Source: Coriobacteriia bacterium (GTDB lineage: Bacteria > Actinomycetota > Coriobacteriia > Anaerosomatales > JAAXUF01). Taken from it: a DNA stretch of 60,957 bases. Both the position numbers and the translations under genes were made by a program. Each line of letters begins with the position of its first letter. The first letter of the stretch is position 1. Below the pieces are notes generated by a model. That model searched no databases. It saw nothing but the letters and a program-made list of their open reading frames with translations, and was not told the DNA's origin. The stretch lies in contig JARLGT010000038.1 in NCBI GenBank assembly GCA_031292615.1, positions 1 through 60,957 on the forward strand. The letters run 5' to 3'. Below, one piece after another: positions 46,145 through 54,842 of the stretch.

Positions 46145-46579
46145 TTAGCCCTCCAGGGTGATCTCGCGCGGCTTCTGCGCGCCATGCGGGTGGTTAGGGC
46201 CGGCGTAGACCTTGAGTTTGCGGTTCATGGCACGACCGAGAGTGTTCTTCGGCAGCATGCCCTTCACGGCCTTCTCGATGATCCGCTCCGGGTGCTTCTC
46301 GAGCATCCGAGCGAACGAGACCTCTTTCAGCCCACCGATCCAACCGGAGTGGCTGTAGTAGATCTTAGTCTCGGCCTTGTTGCCGGTAAGACGAATCTTC
46401 TCGGCGTTGATGACGATGACGAAGTCACCGGTATCGACGTGCGGTGTGTACTGCGGCTTCCTCTTGCCCTTGAGAATCTGAGCGATCTCAGTGCAGAGTC
46501 GGCCGAGCACCATGTCAGTCGCGTCGACGACGAGCCACTCGCGCTCGACTTCGCCGGGCTTGGCGTGGTAGGTCTTCAC
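46145..46579 (-). CDS. rplM: Ribosomal protein L13
   Basis: Early-assembly large-subunit protein, 144 aa. The frame opens at 46591, but the GTG at 46579 gives the standard start [15 protein letters not shown] and has GGAGG five bases upstream. Signatures are [66 protein letters not shown] and [11 protein letters not shown]. First gene behind a strong promoter at 46653-46681. Confidence 0.97.
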   Translation of the reverse strand: MKTYHAKPGEVEREWLVVDATDMVLGRLCTEIAQILKGKRKPQYTPHVDTGDFVIVINAEKIRLTGNKAETKIYYSHSGWIGGLKEVSFARMLEKHPERIIEKAVKGMLPKNTLGRAMNRKLKVYAGPNHPHGAQKPREITLEG

Positions 46580-46652
46580 AAAGTCCTCCAACGAACGATT
46601 ACGATATGTGTTCGGTTCGAACCTTCACGGGGCTGCTGAAACGAACCCACCC

Positions 46653-46681
46653 ATAGTAGCCGCGCCACTCCGGCGCGTCAA
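46653..46681 (-). promoter_or_regulatory. rplM-rpsI promoter
   Basis: TTGACG (46676-46681), a 17-base spacer and TACTAT (46653-46658) on the minus strand: 5 of 6 and 4 of 6 matches, the best -35 in the window. A leader of about 67 bases carries the palindrome GGTTCGAACC (46614-46623). It sits in the truA-rplM gap. Confidence 0.7.
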
Positions 46682-46727
46682 CGAGCACACGCCGCCGGGT
46701 GTGGCCATCGGCCACCAAGCCGCGAAA

Positions 46728-47558
46728 TCAGCCGCGCACCCACACCTCTTCTGGGTAGCCCACAGACCACAACATGAGTCCGTTCGCGGGCGCCGTCGGC
46801 CCGGCTGCGGCGCGTCGCTGCGCCTCCAGCGCATCGAGCACCCACTGCGGGTCACGCCTGCCGCTACCCACCTCGACCAGAGTCCCGACGATGGTACGCA
46901 CCATGGAGTGCAAGAACGCGTTGCCCACGACCCTCACGGTGAGGCACTCCTCGCCCAAAGCTTGCTCGACGAACAGATCGATGGATGTGACTCGGCGCGT
47001 GGTGCGCTTGCCCGCAGCCGAGATTGTGACGCAGAACGAGCGAAAGTCGTGCTCCCCGACGAGGTGGCTCGCGGCGGCGCGCACTGCCTCGACATCGAGC
47101 GGGGTCTTAACCCACCACGCGACCGGGCTCAAGAACAGCGGGGGCACCGGCCCGCTCACGAGCCGATAGCGGTACTCGCGGGATACCGCGTCGAACCTCG
47201 CCGAGAACCCCTGCCGCGCTCGTCGAACCTCGCGCACCGAGATGTCCTCGCCCACCAGCGCGTTCAGGGATCGCAGCAGCGCTACGTCGTCGGGCTCGCC
47301 GCCTATCGTCGGGAAGCTGACCACCTGCCCCAGCGCGTGTACGCCGGCGTCGGTGCGCCCGGCGCACGCCGTCACGATCTCGCGACGCAGAATCGTCGAG
47401 AGCGCCACTTCGAGGCGGCCCTGCACGGTATCTTGTCCTGGCTGCCGAGCAAACCCAGCGAACGGCTGGCCGTTGTACGCAACGGTCAGCGCGGTAGCGC
47501 CCGACTCGGCGGGTGTGGCACCGAGGCCGGCGCCGGGAGGTGTAGTTGATTCGCTCAC
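46728..47558 (-). CDS. truA: tRNA pseudouridine38-40 synthase TruA
   Basis: Pseudouridylates positions 38-40 of the tRNA anticodon stem, 276 aa. The catalytic Asp is in CAGRTDAGVHALGQVVSF; TVAYNGQPFAGFARQPGQDTVQG is the N-terminal block, and NAFLHSMVRTIVGTLVEVG the C-terminal one. I chose GTG 47558, overlapping the ecfT stop by 4 bases; an open frame to 47750 runs over ecfT. The order ecfA-ecfA-ecfT-truA-rplM-rpsI is widely conserved. Confidence 0.94.
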   Translation of the reverse strand: MSESTTPPGAGLGATPAESGATALTVAYNGQPFAGFARQPGQDTVQGRLEVALSTILRREIVTACAGRTDAGVHALGQVVSFPTIGGEPDDVALLRSLNALVGEDISVREVRRARQGFSARFDAVSREYRYRLVSGPVPPLFLSPVAWWVKTPLDVEAVRAAASHLVGEHDFRSFCVTISAAGKRTTRRVTSIDLFVEQALGEECLTVRVVGNAFLHSMVRTIVGTLVEVGSGRRDPQWVLDALEAQRRAAAGPTAPANGLMLWSVGYPEEVWVRG

Positions 47559-48349
47559 GGGAGCAGTATCACCGCCGCCAGCGCCACAGTCACGCCGACT
47601 ACCAGTGCGGTCCAGTCCGCGAACCTCATGCGCGCTTCGTGCAAACGCGTGCGCCCCTGTCCCGTGTAGCACCGAGACTCCATAGCGATAGCAAGGTCGT
47701 CTGCGCGTCGGAAAAGGTTGACGAACAAGGGCACGAGCACCGGCACCCACGCCCGTGCGCGCTTGACCGGCCCGCCCTCGTCGAAGACCGCTCCGCGCGC
47801 CGTCTGAGCCACGATGATCTTCTCGGCCTCCTCGGCGGTGGTGGGGATGAAGCGAAGGGCGATCGAGAACATCATCGCGACGTCATCGACTGGGACACGC
47901 ACGAAGCGCAGTGGCCGCATGAGGCGAGACAGTGCGTCGGTGAGCGCAACCGGGGAGGTAGTCAGCGTGACGAGCGAGGTTCCCAGGACCAGTAGCACGA
48001 TACGAGACGCGAAGAACAGTCCGCGGCTGAGGCCGGGTCCCGAGATGCCGATCGGCCCGAGCGTGAGCAGCGCGGAGACCGGCCGCCACAGCAGCGCGTT
48101 CACGGCCAGCGTGAAGGCTAGAAGCCAGAGGATGGGCACGAGGCCGCGAGCTACGAGCCGCCAAGGCACGCGCGAGAGCGCGATGACGGCCAGTACAACG
48201 ATCGCAGCGGCTCCCATGGCAAGCCAACCCCGCGCCGAGAACAGCACAACGGTGAAGGCCAGCGCGAGCCCGAGCTTGGCACGTGGGTCCAACGCGTGCA
48301 CCGGTGAATCGCCCGGGACGTACTGCCCGAAGGGGACCGGAACGCTCAT
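47555..48349 (-). CDS. ecfT: ECF transporter transmembrane subunit EcfT
   Basis: Membrane scaffold of energy-coupling-factor vitamin/metal transporters, 264 aa. It begins VPFGQYVPGDSPVHALDPRAKLGLA, the family N-terminal signature, then about five spans. The two coupling-helix motifs that contact the ATPases are seen as AQTARGAVF and AMESRCYTG. ATG 48349 overlaps the upstream ATPase stop by 4 bases; the longer frame to 48715 is a shadow. No S component lies nearby, so it would serve substrate-binding S subunits encoded elsewhere. Confidence 0.92.
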   Translation of the reverse strand: MSVPVPFGQYVPGDSPVHALDPRAKLGLALAFTVVLFSARGWLAMGAAAIVVLAVIALSRVPWRLVARGLVPILWLLAFTLAVNALLWRPVSALLTLGPIGISGPGLSRGLFFASRIVLLVLGTSLVTLTTSPVALTDALSRLMRPLRFVRVPVDDVAMMFSIALRFIPTTAEEAEKIIVAQTARGAVFDEGGPVKRARAWVPVLVPLFVNLFRRADDLAIAMESRCYTGQGRTRLHEARMRFADWTALVVGVTVALAAVILLP

Positions 48350-49185
48350 CGACTCCACCCGCCTTCGGGCGTCAACAGGCTCGCGGCCGCATCGGGTTCG
48401 AGCGAGAACCCCGTTAGGGTAGCGCCCGCTTGCGTCGCTAGCAGTTGCACGCGCAACACGTCGGGCGCCGCGAGTCCGGCTCGCTCGAACGCGCTTGGAT
48501 CCGCGACGAGCCGATCTGCCGCTCCCTCGAACGCCGTGCGTCCGCCCGCCAACAACAGCACTCGATCTGCCTCGCCGAGGAACTCGGCTGCCGAATGACT
48601 CACGACCACTATCCCGCTGCGCTTCCGCTCCGCGCCGATGAGCGTCCGCACGGCGGTGCGCCCGCGCGCGTCTAGACCGGCGGTTGGCTCGTCGAGCAGT
48701 AGGTAGCGCGGACACATAGCCAGCACGCCGGCGATCGCTGCTCGGCGTGCCTCTCCACCGGACAGCCCGAACGGCGAGCGCGTGCCGTATACGTCCGGAT
48801 CGAGCCCAACACGGCGCAGTGCGTCGCGAGCGACAGCGGCTGCGTCCGACGTGCTCGCCCCAAGGTTGCGCGGCCCAAATGCGACGTCGTCGGCGACCGT
48901 CTCGGCGAAGAGTTGCGCCTCGGCGTCTTGGAAGACCATGCCCACGGCGCCGCGGGCCGAGCGGCCAGTGAGCGGCTCCCCGTCGATCGCCGCCCCGCCG
49001 GCACTCGCGCCGAGCAGCCCAGAGGCGATGCGAAGAAGCGTCGACTTGCCCGAGCCCGTCGCGCCGAGCACCAGCACGAGCTCGCCCGGCTCGACCGTCA
49101 GCGAGACGCCATCGAGCGCAGGCGCGTCCGAAGGCGCCGAGGCAACCGGGTAGCGGTAGCCGATGTTAGTCAGCGTCAGGGCCAC
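48346..49185 (-). CDS. ecfA: ECF transporter ATPase (second)
   Basis: ABC ATPase of the ECF module, 279 aa. Walker A GATGSGKSTLL, signature LSGGEARRAAI, Walker B YLLLDEPTAGLDARGR and H-loop VVSHSAAEF are present. Compared with its partner, its signature has ARR instead of KQR. It overlaps the other ATPase gene by 10 bases and EcfT by 4, indicating a fixed heterodimer. EcfA1/EcfA2 naming is by order only. Confidence 0.92.
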   Translation of the reverse strand: MALTLTNIGYRYPVASAPSDAPALDGVSLTVEPGELVLVLGATGSGKSTLLRIASGLLGASAGGAAIDGEPLTGRSARGAVGMVFQDAEAQLFAETVADDVAFGPRNLGASTSDAAAVARDALRRVGLDPDVYGTRSPFGLSGGEARRAAIAGVLAMCPRYLLLDEPTAGLDARGRTAVRTLIGAERKRSGIVVVSHSAAEFLGEADRVLLLAGGRTAFEGAADRLVADPSAFERAGLAAPDVLRVQLLATQAGATLTGFSLEPDAAASLLTPEGGWSR

Positions 49186-49991
49186 AGCGACCCCACAATC
49201 GTCTCGACGTCCATGACGCCGGAGGGTAGCCGAGCGCCCCGAACCCGCAGCGCAACCGCGAGCCGCGCAAGAGGTGGCAGCTCCAGGCCGCTGGCCGCCA
49301 GCAGCTCCGCGCGACCGTAGAGTTCGACGACCGAACCCGCAAAGACCACGCGGCCGGCGTCGAGCACCATAGCGCGATCCGCGTCGACGATATCGGCGAG
49401 GTCGTGCGTAACGTGCATGACGCCCGTTCCCGATGCACGCAGCGCACGCACGATCGCGAGCACGTCGCGCCGCCCGTCGGGATCGAGCATCGAGGCGGGC
49501 TCGTCCAGCACCAGGTAGGCTGGCCGCATCGCGAGCGCACCAGCCATCGCAAGGCGCTGCTTCTGGCCGCCAGAGAGCAGGTGGGGTTCTCGGCGCTCGA
49601 GGCCTGGCAGCCCCACGGCCGCAATCGCCTCGTCGACTCGCTCGCGAATCTGCTCGCGCGGCAGCCCGAGATTCTCGGGCCCGAAGGCGACGTCGTCTTC
49701 AACGCTCGTGGCGACTATCTGGTCGTCAGGCCGCTGGAACACCATCCCGACACGCTCGCGCACGTCTCGAGTGCGAGACACGTCGCGCGTGTCGATGCCG
49801 TCGACGGTGACCGTGCCCGAGTCCGGAAGCAGCAGCCCGTTGGCGAGCTGCACCAGTGTGGACTTGCCCGAGCCGTTCGCGCCGAGCACCGCAACCTGCT
49901 CGCCGGGCTGAACGTCGAAACTGACACGGGACAGTGCGGGCGCACCCTGTGCCCCGGCGTAGGAGAAGCTGATGTCGGAAAAGCGGATCAC
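49176..49991 (-). CDS. ecfA: ECF transporter ATPase (first)
   Basis: ABC ATPase, 271 aa, pairing with the downstream ATPase under EcfT. It begins IRFSDISFSYAGAQGAPALSRVSFDV; Walker A is GANGSGKSTLVQL, Q-loop GMVFQRPDDQIVA, signature LSGGQKQRLAMAG, Walker B AYLVLDEPASMLDPDG and switch HVTHDLADI. The start lies 46 bases from a terminator behind rplQ, too close for a separate promoter that I can see, so readthrough from the ribosomal operon is likely. Confidence 0.92.
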   Translation of the reverse strand: MIRFSDISFSYAGAQGAPALSRVSFDVQPGEQVAVLGANGSGKSTLVQLANGLLLPDSGTVTVDGIDTRDVSRTRDVRERVGMVFQRPDDQIVATSVEDDVAFGPENLGLPREQIRERVDEAIAAVGLPGLERREPHLLSGGQKQRLAMAGALAMRPAYLVLDEPASMLDPDGRRDVLAIVRALRASGTGVMHVTHDLADIVDADRAMVLDAGRVVFAGSVVELYGRAELLAASGLELPPLARLAVALRVRGARLPSGVMDVETIVGSLWP

Positions 49992-50037
49992 GTCAGCGCG
50001 ATCTTCCCTGGCACGTCGGGCGGTTGGGAGACATGAA

Positions 50038-50063
50038 GAGGGCCTCCCCGAAAGGAGGCCCTC
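50038..50063 (-). terminator. rplQ terminator
   Basis: GAGGGCCTCC and GGAGGCCCTC form a perfect 10-base stem with loop CCGAAA, 35 bases past the rplQ stop. On the minus strand it is followed by TTCATGT. It separates the ribosomal run from the ECF genes, perhaps partially. Confidence 0.65.
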
Positions 50064-50097
50064 ATATCGTACAGCTGGTGCCGTTCACAAGCTTGAC

Positions 50098-50448
50098 CTA
50101 GTCGACGAGCTCCATGATGACCATGGGGGCCGAGTCGCCCTTACGGGGGCCGAGCTTCAAGATGCGCGTGTAGCCGCCGGGGCGACCCTCGTAGCGCTCC
50201 TTGTCGTTGAAGATCTTGGCGACCAGATCCTTGTCACCGAGTGCAGCGATTGCCAGACGACGGGAGTGCACGTCGCCCTTCTTCGCCCACGTGATGATCT
50301 TGTCGACGAGGCCACGAACTTCCTTGGCCCGCGTCTCGGTCGTCTTCATGCGCTCGCTCTTGAACAGCGCAAGCGCGAGGCTCTTGAGCATGGCCTTGGT
50401 GTGGCTCGCATCGGTGCCGAGCTTGCGGCCCTTAACCTTGTGTCGCAT
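50098..50448 (-). CDS. rplQ: Ribosomal protein L17
   Basis: Large-subunit protein near the exit tunnel, 116 aa. Start RHKVKGRKLGTDASHTKAMLKSLALALF is the bacterial L17 signature; RMKTTETRAKEVRGLVDKIITWAK and GYTRILKLGPRKGDSAPMVIMELVD follow. Standard rpoA-rplQ order, 10 bases after rpoA, ending before a terminator. Confidence 0.97.
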   Translation of the reverse strand: MRHKVKGRKLGTDASHTKAMLKSLALALFKSERMKTTETRAKEVRGLVDKIITWAKKGDVHSRRLAIAALGDKDLVAKIFNDKERYEGRPGGYTRILKLGPRKGDSAPMVIMELVD

Positions 50449-50458
50449 ATGAGCTCTC

Positions 50459-51397
50459 CTACTGCTTCAGGCCCAAGCCCATTTGCTGGAGCTTGTCCTT
50501 GACTTCTTCGATCGACTTGGCGCCGAAGTTCCGGATGTTGAGCAGGTCGTTCTCCGAGCACTCGTTGAGCTGCCCGATGGTGTTGACACCCTGACGCTTC
50601 AGGCAGTTGTACGAGCGGACCGAGAGGTCGAGCTCCTCGATCGGAGTGTCCAGCACGCTCTCGCCCTCGTCGACGGCGGCGGCAAAGATGCCCTCGCCCT
50701 CGATCGGCGTACCGGCCTGCTCGACGAAGAGCATCATGTGCTCGTCGATGATGCGGCCTGCACGAGCGACGGCATCGCCCGGATCGACCGAGCCGTTCGT
50801 CTCAACCTCGATGGTCAGCTTGTCGTAGTCGGTACGCTGGCCGACGCGGGTGTTCTCAACCACGTAGGTGCAGCGCGAGACCGGGCTGAACAACGAGTCG
50901 ACGGTGATGACGCCGATCGGATCTTCCGGACGCTTGTTGCGGTCGGCCGAGACGTAACCGCGACCCACGCCGATACGAACGCCCATCTCGAGCTTCGCAC
51001 CCTTGTTCAGGTTGGCGATGACGTGCTCCGGATTGACCAGTTCGAACTCCGACGGGACCTTCAGGTCCGCGCCGGTCACAACTGCTGGGCCCGTGACGGA
51101 CAGCGTCGCAACCGCGTCGCCGGCACCAATGCCGGTCTCGCGGAAGACGAGCCCCTTCACGTTGAGCACCACGTCGGTGACGTCCTCGCGGACGCCCTCG
51201 ATCGAAGCGAACTCATGCTGCTGGCCCTCGATACGAATCGAGGTCGCAGCAGCACCCTGGAGCGACGACAGCAGCACGCGACGCATGCAGTTGCCGAGGG
51301 TGTACCCGAAGCCACGCTCGAGCGGCTCGACGACGTAGCGAGCTACGCGATCGTCGATACGGTCGACGGTAACCTGGGGCCTCATGAACTCTGTCAT
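50459..51397 (-). CDS. rpoA: RNA polymerase alpha subunit
   Basis: Assembles RNA polymerase and contacts activators, 312 aa. The N-terminal domain has VVEPLERGFGYTLGNCMRRVLLSSLQGAA, the dimerisation and assembly block; the C-terminal domain (about 245-310) has LDLSVRSYNCLKRQGVNTIGQL and LLNIRNFGAKSIEEVKDKL. The start is the ATG at 51397 with AAGGAGG upstream; an open TTG one codon earlier is less likely. It is 23 bases after rpsD. Confidence 0.98.
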   Translation of the reverse strand: MTEFMRPQVTVDRIDDRVARYVVEPLERGFGYTLGNCMRRVLLSSLQGAAATSIRIEGQQHEFASIEGVREDVTDVVLNVKGLVFRETGIGAGDAVATLSVTGPAVVTGADLKVPSEFELVNPEHVIANLNKGAKLEMGVRIGVGRGYVSADRNKRPEDPIGVITVDSLFSPVSRCTYVVENTRVGQRTDYDKLTIEVETNGSVDPGDAVARAGRIIDEHMMLFVEQAGTPIEGEGIFAAAVDEGESVLDTPIEELDLSVRSYNCLKRQGVNTIGQLNECSENDLLNIRNFGAKSIEEVKDKLQQMGLGLKQ

Positions 51398-51420
51398 CAA
51401 ATAGCCTCCTTGGCTTCCCG

Positions 51421-52047
51421 CTACTTCGAGTAAAGCTCGACGATCAGCTGCTCGCGAACCGGTGCGTCTATCTGCTCACGCGTCGGCAGCGACAGTACCT
51501 TGCCCTGCAGCTTCTCGATATCGACCTCGAGCCAGCCCGGAACCTCAATCTTCTCCGAAGAGATGAGCGCCGTCTTGATGACCAGCAGGTCCTTGGACTT
51601 CGTGCGAACCGCTACGACCTCGCCGGGACGAACTCGGTACGAAGGAATGTCGACGCGGTGGTCGTTCACGGTGATGTGACCGTGACGCACGACCTGGCGA
51701 GCCTCGTCACGAGACTTCGCGAAGCCGAGACGGTAGACAACGTTGTCCAGTCGGCTCTCGAGGATACGCAGCAGGTTCTCACCGGTGATGCCTTTCTGGG
51801 CAGATGCGATGGTGTAGTAGCCGCGGAACTGCTTCTCGAGCAGACCGTACATACGCTTTGCGCGCTGCTTCTCGCGAAGCTGAACGCGATACTCCGAGTC
51901 ACGCGGGCGTTTCTTGCCAGCCTGACCAGGGGGATACGGGCGCTTCTCTACTCCACACTTGTCGGAGTAGCAGCGATCGCCCTTCAAGAACAGTTTGATG
52001 CCTTCACGGCGGCACAGACGACAGTCCGCCCCGGTGTATCGAGCCAT
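51421..52047 (-). CDS. rpsD: Ribosomal protein S4, zinc-binding form
   Basis: Primary 16S-binding protein, 208 aa, and a likely autogenous regulator. It has four N-terminal cysteines (9, 12, 26, 31) for zinc, as found in the C+ form. The S4 RNA-binding domain is visible as [30 protein letters not shown]. Tail [13 protein letters not shown] is canonical. It sits between rpsK and rpoA. Confidence 0.98.
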   Translation of the reverse strand: MARYTGADCRLCRREGIKLFLKGDRCYSDKCGVEKRPYPPGQAGKKRPRDSEYRVQLREKQRAKRMYGLLEKQFRGYYTIASAQKGITGENLLRILESRLDNVVYRLGFAKSRDEARQVVRHGHITVNDHRVDIPSYRVRPGEVVAVRTKSKDLLVIKTALISSEKIEVPGWLEVDIEKLQGKVLSLPTREQIDAPVREQLIVELYSK

Positions 52048-52066
52048 AAGCTAGGTTCCTCCCGAG

Positions 52067-52468
52067 TTACACGCGACGACGCTTGCGCGGACGGCAGCCG
52101 TTGTGCGGGACGGGAGTGCAATCCTGAATGCTCGAGATCTCCAGGCCGGCGGCCTGAAGCGAACGAATTGCGGTCTCGCGACCCGAACCAGGGCCCTTCA
52201 CGAACACTGCCACCTTGCGAAGCCCGTGCTCCTGCGCCATCTTGGCAGCCGCCTCAGCAGCCATCTGCGCCGCGAACGGCGTCGACTTGCGCGAGCCCTT
52301 AAAGCCCACAGTGCCGGCAGACTGCCAGGAGATCACGTTGCCCGAGGGGTCCGTGATACTGACGATGGTGTTGTTGAATGTACTCTTGATGTGGGCCTGA
52401 CCGACTGCGATGTTCTTGCGCTCTGAGCGCTTCAGTCGAGTCCGGACCACTTTCTTCTTGGCTGCCAT
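52067..52468 (-). CDS. rpsK: Ribosomal protein S11
   Basis: Platform protein of the small subunit, 133 aa. Motifs: [30 protein letters not shown] and [53 protein letters not shown]. Starts 2 bases after rpsM; same operon. Confidence 0.98.
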   Translation of the reverse strand: MAAKKKVVRTRLKRSERKNIAVGQAHIKSTFNNTIVSITDPSGNVISWQSAGTVGFKGSRKSTPFAAQMAAEAAAKMAQEHGLRKVAVFVKGPGSGRETAIRSLQAAGLEISSIQDCTPVPHNGCRPRKRRRV

Positions 52469-52470
52469 TG

Positions 52471-52845
52471 CTACTTGCCCTTCTTCTTCGCACCGATTTG
52501 GCGACGCGGACCCTTACGGGTACGCGCATTCGTGTGCGTGCGCTGACCGCGGACCGGAAGGCCCTTGCGGTGGCGAAGGCCGCGATAGCAGCCGATCTCC
52601 ATGAGGCGCTTGATGTTCTGCGAGACCTCGCGGCGGAGGTCGCCCTCGACCTTGAGGTTGCGATCGATGAACTCACGCAGACGGACAACCTCTTCTTCCG
52701 TGAGGTCGCGGACGCGAGTCGCCGGGTTGATACCGGTCTCGCGAACGATAGTCTGGCTGGTCGTAAGACCAATGCCGAAGATGTAGGTCAGGCCGATCTC
52801 GACGCGCTTCTCGCGCGGAAGGTCGACACCTGCGATTCGGGCCAA
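52471..52845 (-). CDS. rpsM: Ribosomal protein S13
   Basis: Head protein touching the ribosomal A/P-site tRNA and L5, 124 aa. [25 protein letters not shown] is the N-terminal signature, and the C-terminus [21 protein letters not shown] contacts tRNA. It uses a TTG start with GGAGGGA eight bases upstream. It follows rpmJ by 17 bases. Confidence 0.97.
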   Translation of the reverse strand: MARIAGVDLPREKRVEIGLTYIFGIGLTTSQTIVRETGINPATRVRDLTEEEVVRLREFIDRNLKVEGDLRREVSQNIKRLMEIGCYRGLRHRKGLPVRGQRTHTNARTRKGPRRQIGAKKKGK

Positions 52846-52862
52846 CGGTTGACTCCCTCCTG

Positions 52863-52976
52863 CTAGCCCTGGCGCTGCTTATGACGGGGATTCTCGCAAA
52901 TGACGAGAACGCGCCCGTGGCGCCGGATGACCTTGCACTTGTCACACATTCTCTTGACCGAAGGACGTACCTTCAT
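52863..52976 (-). CDS. rpmJ: Ribosomal protein L36, zinc-binding form
   Basis: Smallest large-subunit protein, 37 aa. The zinc ligands Cys11, Cys14, Cys27 and His32 are present (CDKC, CENPRH). AAAGGAAAG precedes the ATG. Located between infA and rpsM as usual. Confidence 0.96.
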   Translation of the reverse strand: MKVRPSVKRMCDKCKVIRRHGRVLVICENPRHKQRQG

Positions 52977-53104
52977 CGTTCTTTCCTTTCGGTGCTGATC
53001 TTCAGATCTATCTGAACGCCCAGCCGCAGGCGCCGTTTTTCCCATTCAAAAGCCCGGTAACACGCCGCCGGGAGTGTCCACTAGCTGAAGGACAACGTTC
53101 GTTC

Positions 53105-53326
53105 CTACTTGTAGCGGTAGGTGATCCTGCCTCGGGTGAGGTCGTACGGAGAAAGCTCAACGACCACCTTGTCACCCGGAAGGATTCGGATGTAGTGCAT
53201 GCGCATCTTACCCGAGATATGCGCGAGCACCTTGTGCCCATTCTCAAGCTCCACGCGAAACATCGCGTTGGGAAGGGGCTCTACTACCGTTCCTTCGAGC
53301 TCAATGGCATCGTCGCGCTTCGTCAC
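53105..53326 (-). CDS. infA: Translation initiation factor IF-1
   Basis: OB-fold factor that occupies the ribosomal A site at initiation, 73 aa. [63 protein letters not shown] is the family sequence. The GTG start has GAGGAG nine bases upstream. It follows map with a 93-base gap that holds an AT-rich promoter-like stretch. Confidence 0.97.
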   Translation of the reverse strand: MTKRDDAIELEGTVVEPLPNAMFRVELENGHKVLAHISGKMRMHYIRILPGDKVVVELSPYDLTRGRITYRYK

Positions 53327-53366
53327 GAAAGGCTGCTCCTCACAAGGGCTGAACCCGCAAGCGGAT

Positions 53367-53377
53367 ATCTTATCTTA
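53367..53377 (-). promoter_or_regulatory. Possible infA promoter -10 region
   Basis: TAAGATAAGAT on the minus strand contains two overlapping TAAGAT hexamers, in the most AT-rich spot of the map-infA gap. No good -35 is seen at 17 bases. Internal promoters ahead of infA-rpmJ-rpsM are common. Confidence 0.3.
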
Positions 53378-53419
53378 GTTGTCATGTTGCCGTCTATACC
53401 AAACTGTCAGGCCGTCGCA

Positions 53420-54169
53420 CTATTCCACCGTCAGGAGGATCGGACCGTCAGCCGTGATCGCCACGGTGTGCTCGAAGTGCGCCGAGAGCCGACCGTCGCG
53501 CGTGACCACCGTCCAGCCATCCGGAAGTGCATCGACGCTCGCGCTTCCGGCGTTGACCATCGGCTCGATCGCGAGCACCATCCCCACCTCGAGGCGTGGG
53601 CCCTTGCCGGCGACGCCGTAGTTGGGGACGTTGGGGTCCTCGTGCATGTTGCGCCCGATCCCGTGGCCGACGTACTCGCGAACCACCGAGAACCCCGCAC
53701 CTTCGGCCACTCCCTGAACTGCGGCGCCGATATCGAACAGGTGGTTACCTGAGCGCGCTTGCTCGATTCCAGCATCAAGGGACGCTTTGGTAGCCGCCAG
53801 CAGCCGAGTCGCCTCGTCGCTGATCACTCCGACCGGGAACGTGCGGGCGTTGTCGCCGTAGTAGCCGTCGACAATCGCGCCCACATCGACGGAGATGATG
53901 TCGCCTGAGCGCAGCTTGATCATCTCGGACGGGATGCCGTGAACGACCTGGCAGTTGATGGAGGTGCAAAGCGTCTTGGGGAAGCCATGGTAGCCCTTGA
54001 ATGCGGGAACGCCGCCGTCGGCGCGAATGGCCGACTCGGCGATCTCGTCGAGTTCGAAGGTCGTGACGCCTGCGGCGACGGCCTCCCCCACCAAACGAAG
54101 AGCCCGGGCGCTTACGCGCCCGGCCTCTCGCATGATCTCTATCTCGGCTTGCGACTTGCGCACGATCAC
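53420..54169 (-). CDS. map: Methionine aminopeptidase
   Basis: Removes initiator methionine, 249 aa, type I. Metal ligands: DVGAIVDGYYGDNARTF (two Asp), HGIGRNMHED (His), IEPMV (Glu) and FEHTV (Glu). I placed the GTG at 54169, starting IVRKSQAEIEIMREAG; longer open frames run into adk. GGAGGG is 11 bases upstream, slightly distant. Gene order secY-adk-map-infA is standard. Confidence 0.95.
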   Translation of the reverse strand: MIVRKSQAEIEIMREAGRVSARALRLVGEAVAAGVTTFELDEIAESAIRADGGVPAFKGYHGFPKTLCTSINCQVVHGIPSEMIKLRSGDIISVDVGAIVDGYYGDNARTFPVGVISDEATRLLAATKASLDAGIEQARSGNHLFDIGAAVQGVAEGAGFSVVREYVGHGIGRNMHEDPNVPNYGVAGKGPRLEVGMVLAIEPMVNAGSASVDALPDGWTVVTRDGRLSAHFEHTVAITADGPILLTVE

Positions 54170-54176
54170 GTGACGC

Positions 54177-54806
54177 CTAGCCCTCCAGAGCGGCCTGGAC
54201 CTCGGCGAAAACGGCGTCGACCGGTCGGTCGCCGTCGATCTCGTGCAGAAGGCCCTTGGCTCGGTAGTAGTCAATCAATGGCGCGGTCGAACGCTCGTAG
54301 ACGTCGAGGCGGTTGCGAACCGTCGCTTCGTTGTCGTCGTCGCGCTGGTAGAGCTCGCCACCGCACTTTGGACATGCGGCACCAGAGGACGCACTGGTGA
54401 TTGCACCGCACGCGCGGCAGACCCGCCGCGACGTGAGCCGAGCAACGATCACCTCGGGATCGACCGTGATCGCGATGGCCGACTCGATCGCCTTGCCCAA
54501 CGATTCGAGCTCGGCATCAAGGGCCTCGGCCTGAGCTGTCGTGCGCGGAAAGCCGTCGAGGATGAAGCCCTTCTCGGCATCCGGCTCGGCGAGTCGGGTC
54601 TTGACCAGACCGATGACCACTTCGTCGGGAACCAGATCTCCGGCGTCCATATAGCGCTTGGCCTCAAGGCCCAGCTCCGTGCCGGCCGCAACCGATGCGC
54701 GCAGGATGTCGCCGGTCGAGATCTGTGGGATCCCGTACGCGTCGATCATCTTTTGCGCCTGCGTGCCTTTTCCGGCACCCGGCGCTCCGAGCAAGACGAC
54801 GTTCAT
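54177..54806 (-). CDS. adk: Adenylate kinase with zinc-type LID
   Basis: Interconverts AMP, ADP and ATP, 209 aa. P-loop GAPGAGKGTQAQ, AMP-site GFPRTTAQAEAL, and a LID with four cysteines (CRACG and CPKCGG) that bind zinc, the long gram-positive-type LID. AAGGAGGGG precedes the ATG. Between secY and map. Confidence 0.97.
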   Translation of the reverse strand: MNVVLLGAPGAGKGTQAQKMIDAYGIPQISTGDILRASVAAGTELGLEAKRYMDAGDLVPDEVVIGLVKTRLAEPDAEKGFILDGFPRTTAQAEALDAELESLGKAIESAIAITVDPEVIVARLTSRRVCRACGAITSASSGAACPKCGGELYQRDDDNEATVRNRLDVYERSTAPLIDYYRAKGLLHEIDGDRPVDAVFAEVQAALEG

Positions 54807-54842
54807 CTCGTGCCCCTCCTTGTGGTCAGTTCGCCGTGCAAC

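Noticed and set aside
46611-46625. GGTTCGAACC as a tRNA T-arm
   Set aside because: No acceptor, D or anticodon stems around it; it is a palindrome in the rplM leader. I saw no tRNA in the window.
47559-47750. Long N-terminal extension of TruA
   Set aside because: Runs over the ecfT 3' end in another frame; GTG 47558 gives normal coupling.
48350-48715. Long N-terminal extension of EcfT
   Set aside because: Arg-rich translation of the overlapping ATPase gene; the ATG at 48349 starts the EcfT family sequence with a 4-base overlap.
53003-53018. TTCAGATCTATCTGAA palindrome before rpmJ
   Set aside because: Short inverted repeat in a leader, no second copy and no known operator.
53053-53072. CCCGG/CCGGG stem followed by CTTTTG after infA
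   Set aside because: Only a 5-base stem; too weak to call a terminator.
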